64,000 nt of DNA, taken from the NCBI RefSeq assembly GCF_000013205.1, contig NC_007775.1, positions 558,001-622,000 on the forward strand, given 5' to 3'. Made by a program: the position numbers and the translations under genes. Each line of letters begins with the position of its first letter. Position 1 is the stretch's first letter. Shown here piece after piece: positions 17,990 to 27,115 of this stretch. This DNA is from Synechococcus sp. JA-3-3Ab (GTDB taxonomy: Bacteria; Cyanobacteriota; Cyanobacteriia; Thermostichales; Thermostichaceae). The notes under the pieces are model-generated. The model worked only from the letters and a program-made list of their open reading frames with translations, did no database searches and was not told where the DNA came from.

Positions 17990-20068
17990 CTAGAAAGGTA
18001 GCTCCTCCTCTGCGGGGGCTAGGGGGGACTGGGTTGCCGGCGGGCCGTAGGCTTCACCCAGATCCGGGGATCCCTCTGCTTCCAGGCTCTCGAGAGCGGA
18101 CAGTTCTGCCGTCGCCTCCTCGGGCGAGGCCAGGATCCCTTGCAAATCTATCAGGCTGCCGTTGAAATGGTCGGCAAAGCGGCGGGCCACCTCCGCCAGC
18201 TCGTGGGCAAGGTGGTAGGAGGGAGGCTTTGCCGCTTGCGCTGGCGGGATGGAGTTCTCGCCAGGGGTCTCTGGCTCAGCAGGAGGAGGTTGCCCGACTC
18301 TACCGTAGCTTTGGGATCCCGCCTTGGGAGATGGCGATAAGTCTTTGGGGAGGTTGTCGCCCCTGGGGGTTCGGCTCTGCAACTTTGCAGGGGCGAGGGG
18401 TGGAGCCTTTTCGCGACCTGAGGTTTCGCCAGCACTCCCCTCACGATGGCGGGACGAAGGTCCCTGCTGCACCACCAAATTTAGCCGCACCGGGCGCTGC
18501 AGCAGGTTGTGGAGCGCAGAGCAGAGCTCGGCTTCTTTGCTGCGCACCTTGTCCACTAAGCCCTTATTGGGAAAAGCAAGGGTGATCTCTAAGGTCTCCG
18601 TCCCGTCAGAGCCAACGAGAGACTCCTGCTGCAAATAGCCGGATGCCAATAGGCCTCTGGTGATGGGGCGAAGGTTTTCAAGAAACTCCTCCCACCGGGG
18701 CCGCAGCAGCTTGAGGGGATGCGGATCTTTCGCTTTTTCCGGGCTGGCCGGCTTCTCCCGACTTGGCTTTGCCGTTTGCGACGGCGGGAGGGATCCCCCT
18801 GTTGCAGCAGGGGAAGGGGCTGGGGTCTCTGGAAGGGTTGTCGTAGGAGCTGTCAGCTCCTCGCTGGCTGGGACGGTGGGGCTAGGGGTCTTTCCGACCG
18901 TTGGCGGGCCGACGGCTGGGAGCGGCTCTCCGCCTTTGGCCTCTATTGACGGCAGCGGGACGGCACTCTGGCGAAGCTGGCCCAGCAGATCCAGCAGGGC
19001 GATCTCCAACCAAAGCTGGGGTTGCCCGCTCTGGCGAATTTGCGGCTCGCACTGGCGCAGGTGGCTCTGGGCCGCCAGCAGCATCTCCACCGAGTAGCGA
19101 GGAGCCCGCTGCTGCAGAGCTGCCCAGGTGGGATCCGTTACGGCCGCCAACTGCCGCTGTTGGGGGGCCGTCTTGGCCAGCAGCAGATCCCGGTAAAAAA
19201 CCACCAGGCTCTGCAGCACCACCAGGGGCTCTCTGCCCCGCTCCAGCAATTGTCGCGTCTGGGCCAGCACCGCCTGCACATCCTGAGCCAGCAACGCATC
19301 GGTCAAATCCAAAAGCTGCCGCTCCGGGATCCCGCCCACCAAGTCCCATACGGCTTCTGGGGTGATGGATCCCTCCAGCAAGCTGAGCTGATCCAACAGG
19401 CGCTCGGCGTCCCGCAGCCCGCCCTGGGCCAGTTGGGCCACCAGGTGCAAGGCTTCTGGTGCAATGGGGATCCCTTCCTGGGCGGCGATCTGGCCCAGGT
19501 GGGCCACCATGTCGTCAAGGGGGATGCGGCGGAAGTCAAACCGCTGACAGCGGGAAACGATGGTGGGCAGAACCCGCTGGGGGTCGGTGGTGGCCAGCAC
19601 AAACACCACGCGAGGAGGCGGCTCTTCCAGCGTCTTCAGCAACGCGTTGAAGGCGGCATTGCTGAGCATGTGGCACTCGTCGATGACATAGACCTTGTAG
19701 CGGCTATTTACCGGCGCAAATTGGGCCCGCTCGATCAGCTCGCGGATGTTGTCTACGCCGGTGTTGCTGGCCGCGTCGATCTCAATCACGTCCAAAGAAG
19801 AGCCGGCGGTGATGGCGCGGCACTGGCTGCATACCTGACAGGGATCCGGCGTTGGCCCCTGCTCGCAATTTAAAGACTTGGCCAAGATGCGGGCGCTGGA
19901 GGTTTTTCCGGTGCCCCGCGGCCCACAGAACAAGTAGGCCGGCGCCACCCGCCCCAGCCGGATGGCATTGGCCAAAGTCTGCACGACTGCCCCTTGGCCC
20001 ACCACCTCGGCAAAGCGCTGCGGGCGGTATTTCAAATGAAGGGGTTCGTACTTGCCAGCAACGGCCAT
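17990..20068 (-). CDS. dnaX: DNA polymerase III gamma/tau subunit
   Basis: A 692-residue clamp-loader subunit. The AAA+ core has Walker A FCGPRGTGKTSSARILAKSL, a zinc-binding cysteine cluster (CEQGPTPDPCQVCSQC), Walker B VYVIDECHMLSNAAFNALLK, sensor-type TLEEPPPRVVFVLATTD and the arginine-finger region SRCQRFDFRR. The tau-like C-terminal half is long, Pro-rich and weakly conserved. The frame is open to 20752, but the upstream part is the shadow of the coiled-coil gene; ATG 20068 begins the family sequence (YEPLHLKYRPQRFAEVVGQ). It loads the sliding clamp and couples the polymerases. Confidence 0.95.
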   Translation of the reverse strand: MAVAGKYEPLHLKYRPQRFAEVVGQGAVVQTLANAIRLGRVAPAYLFCGPRGTGKTSSARILAKSLNCEQGPTPDPCQVCSQCRAITAGSSLDVIEIDAASNTGVDNIRELIERAQFAPVNSRYKVYVIDECHMLSNAAFNALLKTLEEPPPRVVFVLATTDPQRVLPTIVSRCQRFDFRRIPLDDMVAHLGQIAAQEGIPIAPEALHLVAQLAQGGLRDAERLLDQLSLLEGSITPEAVWDLVGGIPERQLLDLTDALLAQDVQAVLAQTRQLLERGREPLVVLQSLVVFYRDLLLAKTAPQQRQLAAVTDPTWAALQQRAPRYSVEMLLAAQSHLRQCEPQIRQSGQPQLWLEIALLDLLGQLRQSAVPLPSIEAKGGEPLPAVGPPTVGKTPSPTVPASEELTAPTTTLPETPAPSPAATGGSLPPSQTAKPSREKPASPEKAKDPHPLKLLRPRWEEFLENLRPITRGLLASGYLQQESLVGSDGTETLEITLAFPNKGLVDKVRSKEAELCSALHNLLQRPVRLNLVVQQGPSSRHREGSAGETSGREKAPPLAPAKLQSRTPRGDNLPKDLSPSPKAGSQSYGRVGQPPPAEPETPGENSIPPAQAAKPPSYHLAHELAEVARRFADHFNGSLIDLQGILASPEEATAELSALESLEAEGSPDLGEAYGPPATQSPLAPAEEELPF

Positions 20069-20156
20069 TTTTTCGAGCTCTCCAGTCGCCTTGCAAGCGC
20101 GCCCCCGCCGAAACCGCTCTTGCTGGGCAATGCTGAGGCATCCCAGGGGGGCTCCC

Positions 20157-20693
20157 CTATTCTGGCTTCTCCCTTTGTCCCTCAAGAGCGATACTGGGCC
20201 TGGGAGGAGATGTCGCTCCCTGGGCGGGCAGAGCTTTGGGATCCCGGCGGCGCAGCGGAGGGATCTGCGGCAATTGCACCTTCCAGCCGGGGGCATCCAG
20301 TTGATCCACGTGCTGCAGCCGGTAGCTGAGCTGGTACAGTTCCCTCTTGAGCCGGCGATTTTCTGCCTGCATGGCGGCGATGCGCTCGCGGATGGGCTGC
20401 AGGCGGGCCTGAAGTTTGCGCCGGTAGAGCTCCGGCAGCTCCTGGAGCATCTGCTCCAACACCTGCTTTTCTTGGTAGAGCTGCTCGATCTCGGCCTCGT
20501 AGCTGCGAATTTGCCGCTGTTGCTTTTCTTGGCGCAGCTCCAACAGGTCGATCTGGCTCTGCAGCAGGCGGTTGCGCTCCCGCAAAAGCTGGATCTCCCG
20601 CTCCCGCGCCGCCAGCGCTGAGGTCCACAAAGACTCTCTCCCGCTGCCACAAAGTGCTTCCTGCATCGCCTCTTTCTCGATCCATCCAGACAT
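20157..20693 (-). CDS. Coiled-coil protein of unknown function
   Basis: A 178-residue protein dominated by heptad-like sequence from about residue 27 to 125 (REREIQLLRERNRLLQSQID, LLELRQEKQQRQIRSYEAEI, EQLYQEKQVLEQMLQELPEL). It then has a basic stretch and a Pro-rich tail. There is no signal peptide or membrane segment. I do not recognise a family beyond a generic cyanobacterial coiled-coil protein. It sits in a same-strand run: coaE lies 28 bases upstream and dnaX starts 88 bases downstream. Confidence 0.7.
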   Translation of the reverse strand: MSGWIEKEAMQEALCGSGRESLWTSALAAREREIQLLRERNRLLQSQIDLLELRQEKQQRQIRSYEAEIEQLYQEKQVLEQMLQELPELYRRKLQARLQPIRERIAAMQAENRRLKRELYQLSYRLQHVDQLDAPGWKVQLPQIPPLRRRDPKALPAQGATSPPRPSIALEGQREKPE

Positions 20694-20721
20694 AGCTGCA
20701 AAGAAAGGGATCCCTCCCCCG

Positions 20722-21414
20722 TCACTCTATCCGGCTCGGCGGGGTGGGGCAAATGGCCCCTCCTTCTCTGGGGTGAGCCCCCAGGGCTTGCCTAACCTGG
20801 GCTTCCAGCTGCGCCAGGGATCCGGAATTGTCCAGCACTACATGGGCGCGACGGGCCTTTTCTTCTAGGGGCCACTGGCTGGCCAGGCGCGCCTCGATTT
20901 CTGCCGCCGTCAGCAGATCCCGCTGCGCCAGCCGCTGCCGCTGCTGCTCCGGGGTACAGGTCACCACCCAGATCTCGCTGGCCCAGTTTTCCATGTGGGC
21001 CTCAAACAGGAGCGGGATCATCAGGCAAACGGTGGGATGGCCTTCCCCGTGAGGACATTGGCAACTGGGTCGAGCCTCAGTCGCTTCCTCAGGCGGCGCA
21101 GATGCCCCGTGGGCCTCGAGAAACTCCCGCAGCCGCGCTTTGACAAAAGGATGGATCTGGGCTTCCAGCCAGGCCCGCTCGGCGGCATCGGCAAAGACAA
21201 TCCGCCCCAACTGGCGGCGATCCAGCGCTCCAGAGGGATCCTGGATGGCCCGGCCGTAGCGCTGCAGCACCCGCTCGCGGATGGGGGATCCCACCGCTAG
21301 GGCTTGCCGCGCCATCTGATCTGCATCGGCCACCGGGATCCCGTGCCGTTCCAAGATGCGGGCCACCGTGGATTTGCCTGTGGCTATGCCGCCCGTCAGG
21401 CCGATGATTCTCAT
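20722..21414 (-). CDS. coaE: Dephospho-CoA kinase
   Basis: CoaE phosphorylates the 3' hydroxyl of dephospho-CoA, the last step of coenzyme A synthesis. The P-loop IGLTGGIATGKSTVARIL is at residues 4-21, followed by PVADADQMARQAL (substrate aspartate), GRIVFADAAERAWLEAQIHP and the lid arginine region EQQRQRLAQRD. Length is 230 residues, about 25 longer than usual because of an insert near residue 125 (EEATEARPSCQCPHGEGHPT), which may be strain-specific. It is the first gene of a probable coaE, coiled-coil, dnaX run. Confidence 0.94.
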   Translation of the reverse strand: MRIIGLTGGIATGKSTVARILERHGIPVADADQMARQALAVGSPIRERVLQRYGRAIQDPSGALDRRQLGRIVFADAAERAWLEAQIHPFVKARLREFLEAHGASAPPEEATEARPSCQCPHGEGHPTVCLMIPLLFEAHMENWASEIWVVTCTPEQQRQRLAQRDLLTAAEIEARLASQWPLEEKARRAHVVLDNSGSLAQLEAQVRQALGAHPREGGAICPTPPSRIE

Positions 21415-21466
21415 GGGAGCTGGGTGATTTCAAATGAGTTGGAGACAGGCCCAAGCGCTCCGCGCC

Positions 21467-21510
21467 GGCCCTCACCCCCAGCCCCTCTCCCAGAGGGAGA
21501 GGGGAGATCC
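21467..21510. repeat. Dispersed hairpin repeat, copy 1
   Basis: A perfect 10-bp stem, CCCCTCTCCC (21482-21491) with loop AGA and GGGAGAGGGG (21495-21504), preceded by CCCTCACCCCCAG. Related sequences of the same type lie at 27131-27183 and 61258-61300. It sits between cimA and coaE and could act as an RNA hairpin, but there is no T tract. Confidence 0.75.
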
Positions 21511-21513
21511 CCT

Positions 21514-23181
21514 TCAAGGCGAGGCCCTTTGGGTAGAGGGTGGGGAAAGGCAAGGTTCTGTTAAGAGACTATACTCAAAGCCTTCCACCAAGGCCCGGCA
21601 GGAGGCTTCGATGATGTTGGTGGAAACTCCCACCGTGGTCCAACGGCGGTGGCCGTCGCTAAACTCCACCAGCACCCGCGTCTTGGCCGAGGTGCCGGCC
21701 CGCCCGTCCAAGATGCGCACCTTGTAGTCGGCCAGGTGAATGGCCTCCAGTTGCGGGTAAAACTCCAGCAAGGCTTTGCGCAGCGCCCCATCCAAAGCCG
21801 CCACCGGCCCATTGCCTTCCGCTGCCGTCACCCGCGTCTGCCCCCGCACCGCAATCTTCACCGCCGCCAAGGACTGCACCTCCGTTGCCTCGCCGCTGGG
21901 ATCCCAGTCTTTGCTGCTCCAGTCGGAGCGGGTGGTGGCGCTGACATGGAAGCTGAGCACCTCAAACGGATGCGAGCGCTGCCCCAACAGCTCCCGCACC
22001 AAGAGCTCAAAGCTGGCCTCAGCGGCCTCAAACTGGTAGCCCTGCAGCTCCAAGGTCTTCAGCCGCTCTAGGATCAAGCGGGCCTGGGGATCCGACTTGT
22101 CCAGCCGGATCCCGAACTCGGCCACCTTGCTGAGGATATTGCTCAACCCCGCCTGATCCGAAACGACGATGCGCCGGCAGTTGCCCACCTGCTCCGGAGC
22201 AATGTGCTCGTAGGTAAGAGGGTTTTTCTGAACAGCGCTGACATGGATCCCACCCTTGTGGGCAAAGGCGGATCGGCCCACGAAAGGAGCATGGTCGTCC
22301 GGGGCCAGGTTGACCACCTCACTGATGGCGCGGGAGATCTCTGTTAGGTGTTGCAGCTTTCCCTCGGGCAGACAGCGGTAGCCTAGCTTGAGTTGTAAGT
22401 TGGGGATAACGCTGCACAGGTCGGCATTGCCACAGCGCTCCCCGTAGCCGTTGATGGTGCCCTGCACCATGCGCGCCCCCGACTGTACTGCCGCCAGGGC
22501 ATTGGCCACAGCAGTGCCAGAGTCGTTGTGGGTGTGGATCCCCAAGGGCAAATGCCCCAGGTGATGGGATTCGGCCAAGACGGCTGCCGTGATGGCGGCG
22601 ATCTCGTGGGGCAGGGATCCGCCGTTGGTATCGCAGAGAACCAGCCACTCCGCCCCTGCCTCGGCAGCCGCCACGAGGGTTTGCAGGGCGTAGTCGGGGT
22701 TGTGGCGGTAGGCGTCGAACCAGTGCTCGGCATCGTAGATCACCCGCCGCCCTTGGGAGCGCAAATAGGCGATGGTGTCGCGGATCATGGCCAGGTTTTC
22801 CTGCAGCGTGGTGCCCAGCCCCTCCGTAACATGCAGATCCCAAGACTTGCCAAAAACCGTCACGTAGCGGGTTCCCGCCGCCAAGATGGCCTGCAGCAGG
22901 GGGTCATCGGCTGCCCGCCGCCCCGGCTTGCGGGTGGAGCAAAAGGCCACCAGCTCCGCCTGCTCCAGCGGCTCTTCCCGCAGTTGCCAGAAAAATTGTC
23001 CATCTTTGGGATTGGCCCCCGGCCAGCCCCCCTCAATAAAGGGGATCCCCAGCCGATCCAGCAGCTTGGCAATCTGCACCTTATCTGGCACCGACAGCGA
23101 CAGCCCCTCCCGCTGCGCCCCATCCCGCAGCGTGGTGTCGTAGAGGGTGATGGCGACCGGAGAATCTGCTTCAGTCTTCAT
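21514..23181 (-). CDS. cimA: Citramalate synthase
   Basis: A 555-residue member of the alpha-isopropylmalate/citramalate/homocitrate synthase family. The catalytic core has LYDTTLRDGAQREGLSLS, the metal-binding GIHTHNDSGTAVANALAAVQ and GTINGYGERCGNADLCSV, followed by the C-terminal allosteric domain. The pattern (TLRDGAQREG with IEGGWPGANPKD) fits citramalate synthase, which joins acetyl-CoA and pyruvate on the threonine-independent isoleucine route, rather than LeuA. Regulation by isoleucine is likely from the family but not shown. It overlaps the upstream 123-residue gene by 11 bases, suggesting coupled translation. Confidence 0.9.
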   Translation of the reverse strand: MKTEADSPVAITLYDTTLRDGAQREGLSLSVPDKVQIAKLLDRLGIPFIEGGWPGANPKDGQFFWQLREEPLEQAELVAFCSTRKPGRRAADDPLLQAILAAGTRYVTVFGKSWDLHVTEGLGTTLQENLAMIRDTIAYLRSQGRRVIYDAEHWFDAYRHNPDYALQTLVAAAEAGAEWLVLCDTNGGSLPHEIAAITAAVLAESHHLGHLPLGIHTHNDSGTAVANALAAVQSGARMVQGTINGYGERCGNADLCSVIPNLQLKLGYRCLPEGKLQHLTEISRAISEVVNLAPDDHAPFVGRSAFAHKGGIHVSAVQKNPLTYEHIAPEQVGNCRRIVVSDQAGLSNILSKVAEFGIRLDKSDPQARLILERLKTLELQGYQFEAAEASFELLVRELLGQRSHPFEVLSFHVSATTRSDWSSKDWDPSGEATEVQSLAAVKIAVRGQTRVTAAEGNGPVAALDGALRKALLEFYPQLEAIHLADYKVRILDGRAGTSAKTRVLVEFSDGHRRWTTVGVSTNIIEASCRALVEGFEYSLLTEPCLSPPSTQRASP

Positions 23182-23542
23182 ACCGCATCAACTTTTTGTA
23201 AAAGGCGGTGGTGAAATCCGGCGGCTGCCCCCGCTGCACCAGCGCTACCAGGTCGATGAGGTAGTCCACAAACTCGTAGTTGACGATGGAGAGCTGGTAA
23301 GTGAGCTCGGCATCCTGATCGAAGACCACCTGCACCACGGTCAGATCTGCGGGCAACAGCGACGTGTGCCAACTGGCCAGGAAACGCACGGGCTTGTCTC
23401 CCTCGATGGCCCTCTGTCCTTCCAGGCTGCCTTTTTTGTAAAGGCCCACGGCCAGGGGCAGGTACTGCCGGCGGGCAACCGCGTAATAGGGCTGATAGAC
23501 GGACACTTCCGACGGGCCGGCGGGTTCGAGCTGCAGAGCCAT
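23171..23542 (-). CDS. Conserved hypothetical protein coupled to cimA
   Basis: A 123-residue soluble protein (VSVYQPYYAVARRQYLPLAV, VRFLASWHTSLLPADLTVVQ, QLSIVNYEFVDYLIDLVALV). It has no signal peptide, membrane segment or motif that I can tie to a function. Clear alternation of hydrophobic and polar residues and the 11-base overlap with cimA support a real gene in one operon with it. I do not recognise the family. Confidence 0.7.
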   Translation of the reverse strand: MALQLEPAGPSEVSVYQPYYAVARRQYLPLAVGLYKKGSLEGQRAIEGDKPVRFLASWHTSLLPADLTVVQVVFDQDAELTYQLSIVNYEFVDYLIDLVALVQRGQPPDFTTAFYKKLMRYED

Positions 23543-23764
23543 GGCGTGTCAAGGGAAGAAAACGGTTAAGGACGGCAACAACCCCAACTGCAATCCAGCC
23601 TACCGCCTCGACGACTTGCTGGTCTAAGGGTTAGGGGCTCTAGGAGGATCCGGCACCTTACTTTGGGAGAAAAGCGTTGGAAAGTCGAGAAGCTCTGCGG
23701 AAGAATAGGAGAAGTAAAGAGGGGATCCCCCCAAGCGACTCCCTCTTCGGCATGTCCTGGACCC

Positions 23765-24655
23765 ATGGACACCAACCAAGACAGGAACATCGCTTCCCCC
23801 GCCCCAGCTCTGGCGACGGAGTGGGATCCCGTGCTGCAGCAAAAGTTTGAGCAGCTTGCCCAGATCTTGGCCAAGATGGGGCGGGTCTTGGTGGCCTACT
23901 CAGGCGGGGTGGATAGCAGCCTGGTGGCCAAGCTGGCCTGGGATCAGTTGGGGGAGGGGGCCCTGGCCGTCACTGCCGCCTCCCCTGCCCTTTTGCCCGA
24001 AGATCTGGAGGAGGCCATCTGGCAAGCCCAATCCATCGGCATCCGCCACCAGATCGTCGAGACCCAGGAGCTGCAGGATCCCCGCTACGCCGCCAACCCC
24101 GCTAACCGCTGCTACTTCTGCAAAAGCCACTTGCATGACCTGCTGTGCCGGCTGGCGCAAGCCCAAGGATACGACTACGTGGTGGATGGCCTCAACGCCG
24201 ACGATCTGGCCGACTACCGGCCGGGAGTGCAGGCAGCTCGAGAGCGGGGCGTGCGTTCCCCCCTGGCGGAGGTGGGGATGAGCAAGCTGGAGGTGCGGCA
24301 ACTGTCTCGCCATCTGGGCCTGCCCTGGTGGGATAAGCCGGCTCAGCCCTGCCTCAGCTCCCGCTTTCCCTATGGCGAGGCCATCACTGCCGAGAAGCTG
24401 CGCCGAGTGGGGGCGGCAGAGCGCTATTTGCGCAGCTTGGGCTGGCACCAGGTGCGGGTGCGCTCCGAGAAAGATACTGCTCGCATCGAACTGCCCCCTC
24501 ACCAGATCCGAGAGTTTGTGCAAAAAACCGATCTGGAAGCGCTGGTCAGGGCTCTGCAATCCTTCGGCTACCTCTACGTCAGTCTCGATTTGGAGGGCTA
24601 CCGCAGCGGCAAGCTCAACCGCGCCCTCAACCCGCCCCCGCCGACAACGGGCTGA
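23765..24655 (+). CDS. larE: LarE-type ATP-dependent sacrificial sulfur transferase
   Basis: A 296-residue PP-loop enzyme. The PP-loop is SGGVDSS (residues 46-52). Cys196 in QPCLSSRF is at the position of the sulfur-donating cysteine of Lactobacillus LarE, which becomes dehydroalanine; Cys116 and Cys119 (NRCYFCKSH) are also conserved in many members. LarE makes the nickel-pincer cofactor of lactate racemase together with LarB and LarC, neither of which is in this window, so a different sulfur transfer role is possible. The ATG at 23765 is chosen over 23663 because the extra residues lack homology. Confidence 0.87.
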   Translation: MDTNQDRNIASPAPALATEWDPVLQQKFEQLAQILAKMGRVLVAYSGGVDSSLVAKLAWDQLGEGALAVTAASPALLPEDLEEAIWQAQSIGIRHQIVETQELQDPRYAANPANRCYFCKSHLHDLLCRLAQAQGYDYVVDGLNADDLADYRPGVQAARERGVRSPLAEVGMSKLEVRQLSRHLGLPWWDKPAQPCLSSRFPYGEAITAEKLRRVGAAERYLRSLGWHQVRVRSEKDTARIELPPHQIREFVQKTDLEALVRALQSFGYLYVSLDLEGYRSGKLNRALNPPPPTTG

Positions 24656-24702
24656 GCCAGCCCGGGGGCTTGGGCTGAAGTTTTGCGCAGGTTTGGGGGA
24701 GT

Positions 24703-26529
24703 ATGAAAGGGTTTTGGTGGCTCTGGCTTTGCTTGGGGGTGTTTGGCCTGGCAACGGCTGCTCCTGCCTCAGCCCAGAAAGACCAGGTGGCAGCCGCTCA
24801 GCCTGGGGATACGAGTGCCCCCGATACCCTTGCGGATCGCACGTTACGGCTGCGCTCCGACCGCCAAACCTTCGACCAACGGGCGCAGGTTTTCCAGGCG
24901 GAAGGAAATGTGGAGATGCGGCTGGGCCGCTCTGTGCTGCGGGCAGACCGCCTGCGCATCGAGCTGCAACAGCGGCGAGCCGTGGCCGAGGGCAATGTCT
25001 CGGTGGAGCTGCATCGGCAGCGCATCCAGGGATCCCGCCTGGAATACGACTTTGAGCGGGAGCAGGGAGTTTTGGAAGAGGCCTTCGGGCAGGTGGATAT
25101 CGGCCAGTTGCAGGCCGCCGGATCCCCGGCAGCGGCCCTCTCGCCGCAGCGGCTGGTGCGCTTTCGCGCCGTTCGCATCCGCTTCGCTGCCAACAACTGG
25201 GAAGGAGAGCAAGTGCAGTTGACCAACGACCCGCTAGATCCGCCAGAGCTGGAGATCCGCAGCCCGCGAGTGACCTCCGCCCTGCAGCCGGATGGTTCCA
25301 GCCTGCTGATGGCCGAGGCGGGGCAACTGGTTTTCGACCAGGTCTTTTTTTTGCCCCTGCCCATTCGGCTGCGTCTTGACTCCTTCAACCGTCAGCCTCC
25401 GGTCAGCCTTTTTTACGATGACTTCGACCGGGAAGAACTGCGGCGCGGCCTGATCCTGCAAGCCAACATCGAGCTGCTGCAGGATCCCAACCTCAGCTTG
25501 GTGCTCTCCCCCCAACTGTATCCGCAGCGCCTCTGGGGGAGCCTCCAAGGGATCCGCGATGGGGTTGGGCTGCGGACGGATTTTCGTTGGCGGCAACCGG
25601 AAGCCAATGCCCAAACCTCGCTGTTTGCCGAGCTGCGCGGGATCGTCTTCGAGGAATTTGCTCGGCGCTTGCGGGCGCAGGTCGAACACCGCGTTACCAC
25701 CGGCGACGGCGGCCAAGTCACCTACACCTATGCTTATCGGGAGCGTTTTTTCAGCGGGCGGCTGGGGTTTCAGATCGTGGAAAATCGCTTCGGTGTCAGC
25801 TACAACTCGCCCACCCTCCTTCTCGGCGACACCGGCTTGAATTTCAGCTACCGCATAGCCGCCGACTCCATCGACGCCCTAGGACAACTCGGCGACATCG
25901 ACACCGATCCCGATCTAGCCCTGGCCAAGACCACCGACCGCATCCAGCTCACCCGACTGCAACTGGGGGCAACCGTGAGCCGCTCCTTTCCCATTTGGCG
26001 GCCCCCCAAGACGGCAGCAGATCCCCCACCCCGCTTTTCCGCTTTGCCCATCGAACAGGGAATCTGGCTCAACACCGGCCTCAGCAGCAGCCAGTCGTTC
26101 TACTCCAATGGCCGTGCCCAAAGCTATACTGCCGGCAGCATTGGCCTCGACGCGGTAATCGGGGCTTTCGTGGCCGATACCTTCGACTACACCAACCTGA
26201 GGGTGACCTACTCCAATGGCTTTTTGGCGGGGGCCTCGCCGTTTTTGTTCGACCGCATCACCACGCGGGAGCAGCTTGTTCTGGGCTTTTTACAGCAACT
26301 GTACGGCCCGCTGCGGGTGGGGGCCGAAACCACACTGGATCTCCAATCCGGCCAGCAGGTGGATACCACCTATCGCCTGGGTTACGACCGCCGCACCTAT
26401 GGATTTAGCTTGCAATACAATCCGGTGCGTCAGTCGGGGGCGCTGGAGCTGCGGGTGGAGGGCCTGAACTGGGATCCCCGCCAGTCCTCGCCGAAGCCGA
26501 CGACCGGAGCGAGCCTCCACGAGCCGTGA
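24703..26529 (+). CDS. DUF3769 / LptD-like outer-membrane beta-barrel protein
   Basis: A 608-residue exported protein. The signal peptide ends near residue 25 (ATAAPASAQ). Residues about 45-135 form an OstA/LptA-like jellyroll strand pattern (LRLRSDRQTFDQRAQVFQAE, then GNVEMRLGRSVLRADRLRIE, VAEGNVSVELHRQRIQGSRL). The remainder is a barrel-like region of alternating strands typical of the cyanobacterial DUF3769 proteins, regarded as LptD counterparts that place lipopolysaccharide in the outer leaflet. The role is inferred from this architecture. It starts 47 bases after larE on the same strand. Confidence 0.78.
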   Translation: MKGFWWLWLCLGVFGLATAAPASAQKDQVAAAQPGDTSAPDTLADRTLRLRSDRQTFDQRAQVFQAEGNVEMRLGRSVLRADRLRIELQQRRAVAEGNVSVELHRQRIQGSRLEYDFEREQGVLEEAFGQVDIGQLQAAGSPAAALSPQRLVRFRAVRIRFAANNWEGEQVQLTNDPLDPPELEIRSPRVTSALQPDGSSLLMAEAGQLVFDQVFFLPLPIRLRLDSFNRQPPVSLFYDDFDREELRRGLILQANIELLQDPNLSLVLSPQLYPQRLWGSLQGIRDGVGLRTDFRWRQPEANAQTSLFAELRGIVFEEFARRLRAQVEHRVTTGDGGQVTYTYAYRERFFSGRLGFQIVENRFGVSYNSPTLLLGDTGLNFSYRIAADSIDALGQLGDIDTDPDLALAKTTDRIQLTRLQLGATVSRSFPIWRPPKTAADPPPRFSALPIEQGIWLNTGLSSSQSFYSNGRAQSYTAGSIGLDAVIGAFVADTFDYTNLRVTYSNGFLAGASPFLFDRITTREQLVLGFLQQLYGPLRVGAETTLDLQSGQQVDTTYRLGYDRRTYGFSLQYNPVRQSGALELRVEGLNWDPRQSSPKPTTGASLHEP

Positions 26530-26809
26530 TCCCCAAACTCCCAAGGGGACTCAAAATGTAATCTTAACTACTGCTCTGCGGAGATTCTCTGTGAGAAATT
26601 GCCTCGCCGCAGGGAGAAATTTCAATCCAAATCCCTCCTGATTTGAAGGGCCATTCTGAAAAATCAAAACGGTAAGATAAAATACAGAAATTACTTTTCC
26701 AGGATTCATTTTTGCTGGTTGGGATCGCCGTATCAAAGGCTACTGCAGCGATCCCCAGGCGGTGTTAGGGTAGATAGTAGGCTGAGCAGAGTGGGCTGGT
26801 GATCTAATT
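26530..26809. other. Intergenic region upstream of the DUF1830 gene
   Basis: About 280 bases, more AT-rich than the surroundings, and likely to carry the promoter of the DUF1830 gene. It contains GTAN8TAC at 26672-26685, but no TAN3T box at the expected distance, so I do not call it an NtcA promoter. Confidence 0.4.
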
Positions 26810-27091
26810 ATGCAAACACTTGATGCGATCCCCGACAAAAAACGAGTAGAGCGAATAACCTGTAGCTACATCAACGCGACCAGCTCCGTTCAGGTGGTTC
26901 GCATCACAAATATCGAGAACTGGTACTTTGAGCGGGTGGTCTTCCCAGGGCAGCGGCTGCTGTTTGAGGCAGTGCTGGGAGCCAAACTGGAGATCCACAC
27001 GGGCATGATGGCCAGCTCCATCCTGACGGATATCATCCCTTGCGAAAAGCTGCGCGTGCGAGAGACGGAGCCGGTGACGGTGGGCGCCTAG
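26810..27091 (+). CDS. DUF1830 family protein
   Basis: A 93-residue protein matching the cyanobacterial DUF1830 family: ITCSYINATSSVQVVRITNI, then NWYFERVVFPGQRLLFEAVL and LEIHTGMMASSILTDIIPC. It is small and soluble with no signal peptide. Function is unknown. It stands alone, with a convergent lipoprotein gene downstream. Confidence 0.88.
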   Translation: MQTLDAIPDKKRVERITCSYINATSSVQVVRITNIENWYFERVVFPGQRLLFEAVLGAKLEIHTGMMASSILTDIIPCEKLRVRETEPVTVGA

Positions 27092-27115
27092 ATGCCCCGA
27101 GGCCAGCGGTGTGGA

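Noticed and set aside
26672-26685. GTAN8TAC upstream of the DUF1830 gene (possible NtcA site)
   Set aside because: No TAN3T box at 22-23 bases downstream and the gene starts 125 bases further on; such a bare match is expected about every 4 kb.
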